Below the pieces are notes generated by a model, which was not told the DNA's origin, ran no database searches, and saw nothing but the letters and a program-made list of their open reading frames with translations. A stretch of DNA of 64,000 bases, from contig JAJKFL010000005.1 of NCBI GenBank assembly GCA_021186555.1, forward strand, positions 49,383,635-49,447,634, given 5' to 3'. The translations under genes were made by a program, and so were the position numbers. Shown one piece after another: positions 20,791 to 31,850 of the stretch (within the stretch, counting starts at the first letter, position 1; the number at the start of each line of letters is the position of its first letter). The stretch comes from Reticulitermes speratus. Taxonomy: Eukaryota > Arthropoda > Insecta > Blattodea > Rhinotermitidae.

Positions 20791-23700
20791 TCAATCCTTA
20801 ATAAAATCTTCATCCATTTTTTCAAACTTCTCATGAAGCTCAGGAGGAACGTCAATGTTGCGAAGGTTGTCTTGACCAATTTCATCCTCAGTCCTGTACA
20901 GCAACACAAGAACAAACACAACTGCCAATCTGATGGCACAAAAAACCCTAACAACAAAAGTGACCACAGACTACTTTCAAAACACAGGAGAAACACGAGG
21001 ACAAGTAGGGATGTTCAGAAAACAGGGCAAAGCACCATCACATAAGCAACAGAAAGAATTGGTTCAGAAGACAAGTGAGCAGAAACTGGACAGGCATTTG
21101 TTCAAATGGAACATGTTGTCATATATACTGACATAATTTATGAGTATATTGTAAATGTTTCATTCAAACACTTTACGTGAACAGACCCACGAACAGGTAA
21201 TTAAATCATATAAGAAAATTTGTTTAAGCTGATGATGTTAATTTGTTGAGAGAGCATACAAATGCCGCTAAGAGTAATGCAGAAATTCACCCACAGGACA
21301 ATAAAGAAATTAGTCTAGAAAAAGATACAGGTAATATTATAAACATATTAAGATGAGAAACAATCTGCAAAGTAACAACATGAACAAGAAATTATTTTAA
21401 AATGTCTGAAACTATAACTACCTGGAAATAACACTGAAATATAGAAATAAGGCTCAAAATAAAATTAAGAGAATAATCAAATCTAAAGATCAAATAATGG
21501 TCATTTTTAGGGGGGGGGGGGGGGTTCTTCACACCACATAGTAAAGCTTACTTCTTTGGAGGAACATACTGCTTTCATCTTCAGAGTGAGTGAATCTGGC
21601 CCTGGCGGACGCTGAAACAATTTAGGAGAACAGAAGAGCGGAGGGAATTCGGACCAAACAGAGCTACAAAAGGCGGAATGAGGGATATGGCTTGTACCAA
21701 GCTGATGGAAGTTGAGGGTCTGAAGAAGGTCCCTTCTCCGTGACAACAGTGGGACATAAGCAGGTGGATGGATGAAAGTGGTAAACTTTATTCATATGGA
21801 TGTTGGCATTAGAGTGAGTTACTGTTGCCTCAAAAGGGCAAAACAATTTCATTCTTGGAGAATGTCTGCTGCCTTCTTTTGTTCAGGGGATGAATGACAG
21901 ACTTGTTATTAGTCAGTTCCAAAACTGACGTCATCTTGCCTACTTTATAAAATGATGAAAGTCAGGATACACAAAACAATAACTCTGACAGTTGGATTAT
22001 AGATTATAAGGTTATAGTCTTTTTGAATAACAGATTGTAACCTTGCATAACCTACTGCCTTCACCTTCAGGATAGACACAAATTCTTAAGCCCTGAAGGT
22101 GGATAATGCAATGCAAGAAGGTCTTATGACCCAACTGAAAACTACTATCATTCTGATTGAAATCAGCAAACTTACGGACGAATGGACCAAACTAATTTAA
22201 AACCATGGTGATAACGAAGAAAAGTGGTGTATATCTAACTACTGTGTATTTATTTTGCCTAAACTTCTCACGTTTTACTTACCTTCACATATATCCTGAA
22301 TATTTAAAATAAATTTATACAGTGAAATGGATAAATCAACTTCAGTGTACTGCTTACCTGATAAGGATGTCTATAACATTCTCACACGCAAGCAGCACTG
22401 TCCGGTCCTTTTCCCACTTGTGAAATTCACGCAGGATCAAATAAGTATTTCGGTCACGCATCAGTTCTCTTGAACTTCGTTTTGAACACAACTGCAACAA
22501 CAACCACAATAGAGGTAGTAAATAAATGACCACATCCATTCTTCAGGTCTGCACATCTCTGGTATTTGCAATTCAGTAAAAAGGGAAATCTAATGTTACA
22601 TTTTATTCACTCATTCTGTAGTCTGTCTTATGACAGGTCCGTAGCCTCTTCCAAAGCGAGTTCTCCACAGGGTGCGATCTAGTGCTTCCTCTTTCAATTT
22701 CCATTATCTTCTCTTTTCCTTAAGGTCATCCAGTAGCTGCTTACGCCTTCTTCCTCGTCTTCCCATCATTTCTATCCTTCCTTCTAACTTTCCTTCAATC
22801 ACGTATTTTAGAAGGCAGTTTCTACGCAAGATGTGACCAATCCAGTTAGCCTTTCTTCCTTTTATTATATATAGGATTTTCCTCTCCTCCTTGACCCTAC
22901 GTAATACATCTTCATTTCTCACACGATCGGTCCAACTGATCTTCTCCATTCTTCTCCAACACCACATTTCCAAAACTTTCCACATACTTCTGATCTACCT
23001 TCCGAAGTGTCCACGTTACAGCACCATTCAAAGCTGTGCTCCAAATGGAGCACTCTACTAGTTTCTTCCTTTAATTTAAGTCCAGTTTGTTGGTGAAAAG
23101 TCTTCTTCTTGTTGAACGCTGCTTTTGCCATGGCAATTCTGGATTTAATTTCACATGTACACCTTGCATCATTTGTTATCATGCTACCCAAATAACTGAA
23201 ATATTTCACATTCTCTAATTGCTTTTGATCTATCATAATTTTTATTGGGGATGGTTGCCTTGAGCTTCTCATTACCTTAGTTTTTTCCACATTCACTTCC
23301 ATTCCATACAGTCTGTTATATTTATACAGTTGCAATACCTTGTGCACTTTAAGAAACATGAATTAAGTTACCATTACATAACCATAAAACATACATAAAG
23401 GTAAAGTTGTCCTTGTACCTAATTAAGAACTACGCCATAAAGATGTATGGGGGAGAGGAAGTACAACCCCATGTATTCTTAACCATCAAAACAGATAGAG
23501 GTGAGCAGTCAGCTTTACTCCTGGATAAAGAGTTCCAGCCCACAGTGGATTGGAAGCACAAGCACCAGAGTCTTTCTCGACATTGTGGAGAAGACCAAAA
23601 TCCTTGTGCACACCAGCAACCAAACGCCATCTGCCTGGTCATGCAACCTGTTGCTCAATCACTATACTGACTCAGCTATCCTAGCTCCTCTGAGCTACAA

Positions 23701-26338
23701 TTTTTTCTTGTAACTTAAAACATAAGTTTACATACACAGAGCAATACTAAACTTACATCTGGCTCAGCAGTTCATAAATAATCACCAGAGCAGAGTGAAA
23801 TGAAACAAGAAGCCAACAGGATAAAAGTAAGGATTGGACAGGAAGCTGTCCCAGGCTTGTTTAAACCTACCACTGAAAAGAGCATAAACAAAATAACTCT
23901 GCTAAATACCACACATCCTAAGAATAACTTTACCAACATCGTGAAGCACGTAACTGTGATTACCTTCACTTGCATTCGCAGTGCTAAGGAGATGTAAAAT
24001 GTGCATTAAACATGCTAGACAACAATCTGAACAATTTCTGTAGCTCCTGTCACTTTCTGCTCATGAATGGCTGCAAATAAAGCAGTCAATTTTTATTCAG
24101 TCAAGACATTCAGCAGCAACATCTGACATACCTGCAATATAGCCTCCAACAGCATTCTCCTTATGTCGGGATCTGCTTCACGTACTTTACATTCTGGAAG
24201 ATATTGTAATTCTGGAGGCAGTTTATCCATTTCATCATCTGTGAACTCCTCAGGCCCAGCCAATGGAAGCAGCAGATGAGGCAAAATGTCCACTTCTGAA
24301 TTAAGCAACCAAGTGTGTTGTTCTGGGCAACCCGAAACATACATACACAACTGGTTTAAGCAAACCCACATAACCTTCTATTCACAGTTTCTTAAGGTAC
24401 CTGTAAATGGCCAATAATATTGTGCAATAATTAACATTGCACCATATTATTACTACCTAGTTGTAATATTGAAGGGATGCACAATATATTGTGTTAATCA
24501 AATGAAGTTTGATTGACATAATATATTGTGCAAACGAAAAGAAAACAATGAGTAGGCTGTAAAGAGTATTTTGCAAATTCATTCAGTTATCATCTGTCTG
24601 CCAAGCAGTTAAGCATGTCTCCAGCACAATAACTCCAGTGGATTGAGAAGATGTAGTATTTATGAATTTTGAGTCTTCAAAAGCAGTGGCCAAATAACCT
24701 AGCATAATGGATGAATGCTGACTGAGAGTGACTGCTTCTCACATGTATTTCTTTTAGTGATTGTAGAGGTAACAATCTCAAGTAGCCATCAAATGATGGG
24801 CAATCCAACTGCAAAACATTTTGTAGTCATTTGGCTCACTCAGCCGTAAGTGTATCATAAGATTTTCGTGTATGTATTGTGGTCTTCATTTGTACCATTT
24901 TTTTTTGTCCAGCAGCAAATTTTCTTTTCTTTTTTTTAACACATGAGTAAAGCAATGGCCATAAAAGCAGCATCAGTATCACTCAACATGTTTACTCATT
25001 GTAACCCACGAGCAAAATGAAATATTGCACAATAATATTGAGTCATTTTGGGAAAAACATACTGCACAATATTAATTCAAGGCAATAATATGGTGCAAAA
25101 GTTTTACTAACTCAGCAACTATTAAGCTGCCAATAACCCTGCTGTATAGAGTTAGTTATAAATTCATAATGCAATCTTGAAATTACAAAGCTTTATCAAA
25201 AAAATTATGTTACATTTACCAGATTTCTACTCTCATCTAGAAGCTAGGGTAGTAATAAGAAAACATGCTTACGAATGTCAAAGCAACAGTTTCTTAAAGT
25301 TCCCACAACACCTCCTCTTCGAATATGTGAGTGTTCATACTCGGTGTAGGGTAGCAACCTCTGAATGACGCATCTTTCATGATCCATTAAGTACCTATAA
25401 AAAATAGGTTCCAGAATGTTAAATGAAATTAGTTTTTTTTGGCCCTAGCCTTAAGAACTCGTCGCTTATCAATGTAACTCCACAATCCCTTCTTACCCAT
25501 CTTATTCCAGTGTAGCTAAACCACTCCAAGGGGTTTCACAAACTAAGATCCTTACCAAAGAAAACGAAAGTGTGGATCAGCTACTGCATTTACCTGAATA
25601 TAAAATGACCTACCTATACAATCTTCAATTTTCGAGGAAAATACCTATAGAGTAATTTTACTTTGTGTTCACCGTGCATCTCAGTATTAATATTCACTCA
25701 TTCCACCAACGAATGCACTTATAAACACTTATGCAACAAGACACTGACACACCCAACACGGCCACAAACCACACAGTCACCCACAGCCAAGCAACTAGAC
25801 AACACAACTACAGGTAAAAGCAATACTACATATACGGTAAAAAGTCATACAATGTCTTATACCATTATAAAAAACTATGATATTATATTGTTACAGGACA
25901 CAGACTCCTTTATAAGTGACCAGTTGCCAGCTGTTTTTAACAATTTTATAATTTTAACCTCTTAAACTATTCAACAAGTTTCAACAACATCAACGATTAC
26001 AATAGACATCAACAACGCAGCGTCACACAACCACAACAGCTGTACTAGAATATACTTCGGACAAGAAAGCAAGTCATATACACTGTAAAAACTCAAGGAC
26101 CGTCATTCACACCTACGCAACGAGACAACACTACAACAGAATACGGACTTCAATATAAACATAACCAACGGTTTTAACAGTTTTAATAGTTTAAATAATT
26201 TAATAACAAGTTTTAATAAACTCGACGATCTCAATTGATAATAACGACAAACACCCTACAAAAAGTGCAGTGCTGATATAGTTAAAAAATGAATGGAAGT
26301 CATATACACCGAACGAATTCAAGAAAATTGCCTGTAAA

Positions 26339-26377
<39 letters not shown>

Positions 26378-29300
26378 TTGTGACTTTCAGTGTAAAGTAG
26401 TAACACTGACAAAATAATAGTTGAATAACAGTGCCAAATGGACAGTGATAAGTGAAGTGTACATAGCAAGTTACCCCTGATGATGGCCAAATTAAGGCCG
26501 AAACATATGTAGGTACAGTGAAAATTTATTTATAAGTGCATTCGTTGGTTGAATGAGTGTTTAACATTGTACATAATTCTAAGGCAACCCCATTTTTCAG
26601 ATGATAAATTAGGTGAAATATTCTCATCTTACATTCAAATAAATACAGTATGTAACTCTGAACAAATAGCAACACACAGCATTTCTGAAAATGAACACAA
26701 TAGTAGTAACAAATAATCTGTTACTTTCAAGAATTTGGCTCCAAAATTGTATTGACATGCAAAGAATTCCCAATACAAGATACATTTTTGTAAATCTCCT
26801 GAAATACTTCACAGATCTCAGAGTTCTGTGAAACACAGTTTCAGAATCACTTCTACAAGCAAATCACCTTGGACAAGGATAGTGAATATTTACAAGCCTG
26901 CATGTAAAAATTTAGAGAGGAAAAATTCCTGCATATGCAAAATACACACTTCATTCCCATCCACACATATACAGATGTATTAACATTGCATTATAAGTTT
27001 AGTTAATAACTATTTTTAAAAAACACATTTCTTTGAAACAATAATTTTCAGGCAATTTTTTGGTGTGCTGATGTTCTGCTGTCACTGACCTTAATCTAAT
27101 GCCTGATAGTACAGAGTATAGCTTTCATCATCTTCCCAAGCACAAGGAAATATGAGATCCATAAAAAAGGACATGTCAGTCACACGTTACATCATCTTCA
27201 CTGCACTACAAATTGACTTTCTAGTCCACATGTGACGTCACCTATACAGAGCAGGTCATTGCAACAGAAAATGATTTTGGTTCTTCAGAGAGTCTTCATT
27301 GACAATACTTTTGAAAGTACATACATGTCTTGGGAAAAAAATGTTGCCAAAAGTTATGTAACAAATACCCTACATCAATGGTGCCATATAAAAAACAATA
27401 CCAAGGATAGTGGAAAAATATTACATCACAGGTTCAGTGCTGGGCAAGAATAAAATATGAAAATGTGCACTTTTCATGGATGGTGCATGGTTTACATTCA
27501 CTACAAACATTTTTTTTTTATGGCTTGACAGCCCTATATGGGCCTGGGCCTCCTCGTTTCATCGAGGTTTCATGGTCACACACATTTGAGACACATCACA
27601 CTCGGTAGAACTCCTCTGGACGAGGGACCAGCTCATCACAGAGACCTCTACCTGACAACACACAACACTCACAAGACAGACATCCATGCCCCCGGTGGGA
27701 TTCGAACCCACAATCCTAGTAGGCGAGCGGCCGAAGACCCACGCCTTAGACCGCACGGCCACTGGGATCGGCTCACTACAAACATAAACATACAAAATAA
27801 TAGATATTGGTGTTACAAAAATCCCTATGCAGTTAGTGCATGCACAATCTTGAAACCCATGTTTTTTTAAGAAACAACTTGTGATCATTAAACACATTAA
27901 ATCTATCCTAACAGCATTAATCAAGGAATTAAGACAATAAGAAACAATGTAACAAAATCCACATTCTTTTCAAGAAATGAATGATAGTATTCCAAAAGAA
28001 ATCACCAATACTTCAAATGTCAAGAAATATATTCTGAAAGTCTCAGGCCTGCTTAAAAGCTGAAGGTCAGCACTTTGAAACTCTTCTAGGAAATAAGGTA
28101 AGTTGAATTTAGGGGAAATACAGACTACAAAACACCCAGCAGAGGCAGACTTAGGAAGCAATAATGCTCCCTCAACAGTTGTCATGCTAAGACCACAGAT
28201 TAAAGATACACCCTGTACATTTTAACCAGTGAAAGTGGAGTTACCAAAACAAAGCATGCCTAAGTACTGACTTCAGAGTACAAGGCTGCTACTAATTGCA
28301 CAACCCACCTTCTGAAAGTTACTGACTGACTAAGGTTTGATAACACTGGTCCAAGGTAATGAAGGCTGGCTCCCTTTTGGTTGTGCTGTCTCTTGGTAAA
28401 CACAGATACAACCTCGTCCAAAGTGAACCCACATTTGTTAATCAGCTCAATCACACGTTCAATATTTCCAGAAGGCCGAGTCAAGTTTGAAAGTATCATA
28501 CACGCAGGATCAGCAACAGATGAATCAGGATCCATGATAATTTTCATCATCACCACAACAATATTAGTGAGATCTGAATCTACATCCTAGGAAAATACAT
28601 GATACAGATAAATATCTCTCTCTCTGTATGTATATCTTACAGGTGGTCACAAAAACATATGCAAAAATGTTTTCAGATTTTAAAATATCTGTGTTTTCAA
28701 ATTTTCTCTAAGTGTTGTGAGGTCACTTATCTGTATTGCAGTACCAGAACGACCTGTTCTTAAAAGATTCCCACTTTTATATGCAAATTCTTTCCCCTCC
28801 TTTGCATTTAGTTCAACACAAAATTAGAATTAACACTGTCAAAGTTACTGCATTAAGTCATAAGTCTGGTTATTAGGTTCACTCAAATATGATTATAATT
28901 TAGACAGCTATTATGTTATGTAAGACTTGAAGTTTTACACCGAATAATCCTCTCCAGCAATCAGCAATCAAAGTTAGGTTAAAAACAAATGTTTTGGAGA
29001 CCTGCACAGTCTATCATGAAAGGTAATGTGGGAAATGAACATAAGCCAGTTATGTACAATTGAACTTAATACAACTAATTGTCTGAAAGTGTTTTAGCAG
29101 AAATATGTTACATGATTAAATGCTTAAAGGAAATTTCATACTTTATAACCACTGTGATACAATGGTTACGTGTAATATTGCATTTCACTTCTACAAGTGC
29201 TCTGTTAGTGATATGAATCAGTCATTGACCCAGTATTTTTGGCAGTGCATTTCTGAGCAAAATGATAACTTAAAAATAACATTACACAACATGCATAAAT

Positions 29301-29715
29301 TATTTCTGAGTAACATAAAAATATAATTTATCTGGGATCATGCTACTATCTTACTTGTGCAACATCTTTATTGTTAAGAGTTAAAAGCAACGTTCTTGCA
29401 CCCGGTTCATCGGCAGAAATATTGACAAGTGCCAAGCATGCATCTTTGGCAATACTTTCGCACGAGTCAAGCGTGTGAGATATCAACGACGTTAATAGTA
29501 ATGAATTCTGTAATAACATCAGTCTTCCAGCCTCTGTGCCCGTTAAACCTGAAACACAAAATCGCAATCAGTCATTTAACTACGAACCCAACTGACATAA
29601 CCAAAACATGCTCCACACACTGACATTTACCCAGCACATATTGTAAAGCAAGTGTCTTTAAATCCAGTCTTGCGTCAACATTGAGAAAACTCTGAATTTC
29701 TTCTATTGAATCCAT
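20791..29715 (-). CDS. HGH1: HGH1 homologue (eEF2-folding chaperone), 7 coding exons, complete
   Basis: Coding exons, 5' to 3' on the minus strand: 29715-29631, 29548-29355, 28586-28309, 25394-25273, 24322-24132, 22491-22358, 20893-20791. All junctions are GT-AG and the 1107 nt close exactly to 368 codons plus TGA. Family landmarks are clear: YLGPVLSNLSQ, then DHERCVIQRLLPYTEYEH, GVVGTLRNCCFD, EVDILPHLLLPLAGPEEF, LPPELQYLPECKVREADPDIRRMLLEAI and YLILREFHKWE. HGH1 is an armadillo-fold cytosolic protein that helps eEF2 fold together with the TRiC chaperonin; this role is known from other eukaryotes. The length is close to the human protein (about 390 aa). Introns 3 and 5 hold SINEs, a LINE and a hammerhead-like element. 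The ATG (TGCTACAATGG) begins MDSIEEIQSFL. Confidence 0.95.
21511..21524. repeat. Poly-G tract in HGH1 intron 6
   Basis: About 14 consecutive G residues. The surrounding intron (20,894-22,357) shows no other feature except a diverged fold-back relic near 21,545-21,610. Confidence 0.8.
22615..23375 (-). mobile_element. LINE reverse-transcriptase C-terminal relic (HGH1 intron 5)
   Basis: Minus-strand translation gives YGMEVNVEKTKVM, YLGSMITNDARC, IKSRIAMAKAAFNKKKT, then in shifted frames MWCWRRMEKISWTDRVRNEDVL and RKANWIGHILRRNCLLKYVIEGKLEG. This block is typical of the region after the YADD motif of insect non-LTR retrotransposons. At least one frameshift separates the halves. It is a different family from the [14 protein letters not shown]s elsewhere in the window. 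Confidence 0.8.
23397..23690 (-). repeat. SINE (family B), diverged, HGH1 intron 5
   Basis: On the plus strand it begins AAAGGTAAAGTTGTCCTTG and carries a diverged family B body (GATAGAGGTGAGCAGTCAGC, GAAGACC). The head is degraded to CACTATACTGACTCAGCTATCC. Confidence 0.55.
24447..25101. mobile_element. Possible AT-rich MITE (HGH1 intron 4)
   Basis: The ends TTGCACCATATTATTAC and GCAATAATATGGTGCAA are inverted copies. An internal hairpin at 24,479-24,533 pairs TGCACAATATATTGTG with its complement around a loop of about 5 nt. No target-site duplication is obvious, so the exact ends are uncertain. Confidence 0.35.
26343..26377. repeat. (TA)n microsatellite
   Basis: About 17 TA units inside the hammerhead-bearing element. 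Confidence 0.9.
26472..26516 (+). ncRNA. Hammerhead-ribozyme-like motif (consensus core)
   Basis: The exact core CTGATGA (26,477-26,483) is followed by stem II TGGCC/GGCC with loop AAATTAA, then GAAA (26,500-26,503). A tiny palindromic stem III, CATATG, and GTA (26,509-26,511) follow. Stem I is weak, only 2 bp before a mismatch. All invariant core bases are present. Confidence 0.55.
27513..27778 (-). repeat. tRNA-derived SINE (family A), HGH1 intron 3
   Basis: Minus strand: CGATCCCAGTGGCCGTGCGG head with a long variable arm, B box GGGTTCGAATCCC, GGGGGCATGGATGTCTGTC, and the family A body ending in CATAAAAAAAA. Confidence 0.8.
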
Positions 29716-29956
29716 TGTAGCAAATGCATGTATTTATAAATGCACGGCCAAATTTTGCGTAAAGCAAATTATACATGTGCACATCCGTGCATTTGCAAGA
29801 CCGCCATGATACGAACCACGGATCGCCACACAGACAGTGAACTCAAACGCTTTGCCATTATTAATCGTCGCCTGTAACCACCATGGATCAGTATTCAGTA
29901 TCCAACAAATGCACAAACATAAACTACTTTATAGTTTTTATTAGTATCGATGCATT

Positions 29957-29998
29957 TCCCTATACGTGTTTCGGTCCGTAGACCATCTTCAGGGGGTA
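29957..29998 (-). ncRNA. Hammerhead-like motif, left arm, degraded
   Basis: The minus strand reads CCCTGAAGA, stem II GGTCTACGGACC and GAAACACG. The cleavage triplet region is altered to TATAGGG, and the neighbouring stem is weaker than in the right-arm copy. Confidence 0.45.
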
Positions 29999-30523
29999 AC
30001 AAGCTACTACACTTCACATGCCGAAGAACACACTTGTCTTAGAAGTAAGTGATAAAAACACATTTGAATTTGTAAAATATAAAACTGTATAGTAGCTTAT
30101 AATTGTATCGTATAAGTTAAAGTCAAAAGTTAAAATAGGAGTGTTGTCACTTGATGGACAGAATCATGGTATTGTATATGCTGGTGGTTATAAGCGTGTT
30201 GTTACGCGTGCTGTTGTCTGCTGAATGTTGTCTGGTGGACACCCATAAAGTCCACCAGACAACATTCAGCTTGTACCACTCCACACAACAGCACGCGTAA
30301 CAACACGCTTATAACCACCAGCATATACAATACCATGATTCTGTCCATCAAGTGACAACACTGCTATTTTAACTTTTGACTTTAACTTATACGATAAAAC
30401 TATAAGTTACTATACAGTTTTATATTTTACAAATTCAAATGTGTTTTTATCACTTACTTCTAAGTAGCAATCTGTGCTTCTAAGACAAGTGTTCTTCGGC
30501 ATGTGAAGTGTAGTAGCTTGTTA

Positions 30524-30562
30524 CCCCTGAAGATGGTCTACGGACCGAAACACGTGTAGGGG
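30524..30562 (+). ncRNA. Hammerhead-ribozyme-like motif, right arm
   Basis: Core CTGAAGA (30,527-30,533), stem II GGTC-TACG-GACC, GAAA (30,547-30,550), stem III CACGTG and GTA (30,556-30,558). Stem I pairs CCC with GGG. Base 7 of the core is A, a position that tolerates any base in known hammerheads. Confidence 0.55.
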
Positions 30563-31076
30563 AATGCATCGATATTAATAAAAACTATAAAGTAGTTTAT
30601 GTTTGTGCATTTGTTGATTACTGAATACTAAGTGAAAATGGACGGTGAAAGCAACATAAAATTCACCATGGATCAGTATTTGGTAGCCATTGGTAACTGC
30701 GTCCTCAGCGGCTAGGGCTACTGACAGACACGAGTAAGAACTTGGGAAGGCCGAAATGTATGACATCCCTGCTACATCCTTTCCACGGATACTTTCCGAG
30801 TGGCCCCCTATACTGTCACAATGGTGCTGCGTTCCATTCGCGGTAAGCATACTGACTAGATGACGTGCGAAGTGTGCTGGCTTCGTGCAGATAGCAAAGG
30901 CTCTGCTAGTACCAGCACTGATTTGTGCGTATGGTATAGTACGATGCAAAGAGTTCTCTGTATCAAAATTGAGATGACAGTATTGTAGTGATTCCTTTTC
31001 CCAATTCCCCGAAAAATGTCTGGACTTCTGTATGTTGCCTACTGTATACAAGACACCAAGGCACAAAGGAGACAAT

Positions 31077-31850
31077 GATCAAAGCAATACTAGAGTGTCG
31101 GAGTAATACAGTAACAGAATGTGGGGCAAAGTCAAAACGTAAATCCTTTCAAATGTCTCAAAGGTCAAATATTTGGCAACAACACCAACAAATCAAAATT
31201 ATATGCACAAAGAAATTAAGATAGACTAAATTCGAGGAATGCGCAATTGGATTCAGTCAAGTATCATTTGTCTCCTTTGCTAACCAAAAAACATAAAAAG
31301 TAAAACATACTGGATTATAATCGTGCCTGTTGTTTTATGTGGGTATGAAACTTGGTCCCTCATATTAATGGATGAACATAAGCTGGGGGCATTTAAGAAC
31401 ATGGTGCTGAAGAAGATATTTGGGTCTAAGGGGAGAGAGTAACAGTAAAAGTAACTGCATAATGAGGTACTTAGGATCTGTACTCCTCACCAAACATTAT
31501 TAGCATGATAAAGTCAAGAGAACGAGATGGATGGGGTACACAGTGCATATGGGGGAGAAAAGAAATACATAATGGAGTTTTGGTGGGGAAACCTGAAGAG
31601 ATCACTTGGAAGGCCTAGATGTTGATGGAATATTAACACATTAACATGGATTTTAAAGAAATAAGATGGTGGGGGGGGAGTTATAAACTGGATTTATCTG
31701 GTTCTGGATAGGGGCAAATGGTGGGTTCTTGTGAGCACAGCAACAAAGTTTGGGTTCCATACAGCACAGACAATTTCATGATTAGCTGAGCACCTATCAG
31801 CTCCTCTGCTACATGGACAATGGAAGAGGCTACAAAAATGAAAAATATGT
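31077..31850 (+). mobile_element. LINE 3' relic ([10 protein letters not shown] family)
   Basis: It carries TGTTTTATGTGGGTATGAAACTTGG, GATATTTGGGTCTAAGG, AGATGGATGGGGTACAC, GTTTTGGTGGGGAAACCTGAAG and GGATTTATCTGGTTCTGG in the order seen at 36.5-37.0 kb. Many frameshifts are present. Confidence 0.65.

Larger units (their letters stand above)
25690..26562 (+). mobile_element. Hammerhead-bearing element (HGH1 intron 3)
   Basis: The left end contains CACTCATTCCACCAACGAATGCACTTATAAA; the right end (26,529-26,561) is its near-perfect inverted copy. A hammerhead-like motif sits 20 bp inside the right end. The interior is A/C-rich with a (TA)n run at 26,343-26,377 and has no credible ORF. The end TAAGTGCATTCGTTGG is shared in degenerate form with the elements near 8.5, 30.6 and 34.8 kb. 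Confidence 0.55.
29879..30680. mobile_element. 768-bp inverted-dimer insertion upstream of HGH1
   Basis: The 17-bp direct repeat CACCATGGATCAGTATT flanks the insert (29,879-29,895 and 30,664-30,680), as a target-site duplication would. Inside, two arms of about 350 bp form a near-perfect inverted repeat. They meet at about 30,245 around GTCTGGTGGAC/GTCCACCAGAC. Each arm carries a hammerhead-like motif near its outer end. The left edge is only about 165 bp upstream of the HGH1 start codon, so the insertion probably splits the HGH1 promoter or 5' UTR. Confidence 0.75.

Noticed and set aside
30575..31075. A 166-codon minus-strand ORF right of the inverted-dimer element
   Set aside because: It overlaps the hammerhead-bearing arm, has no domain or splice support, and runs opposite to nothing conserved; probably chance.
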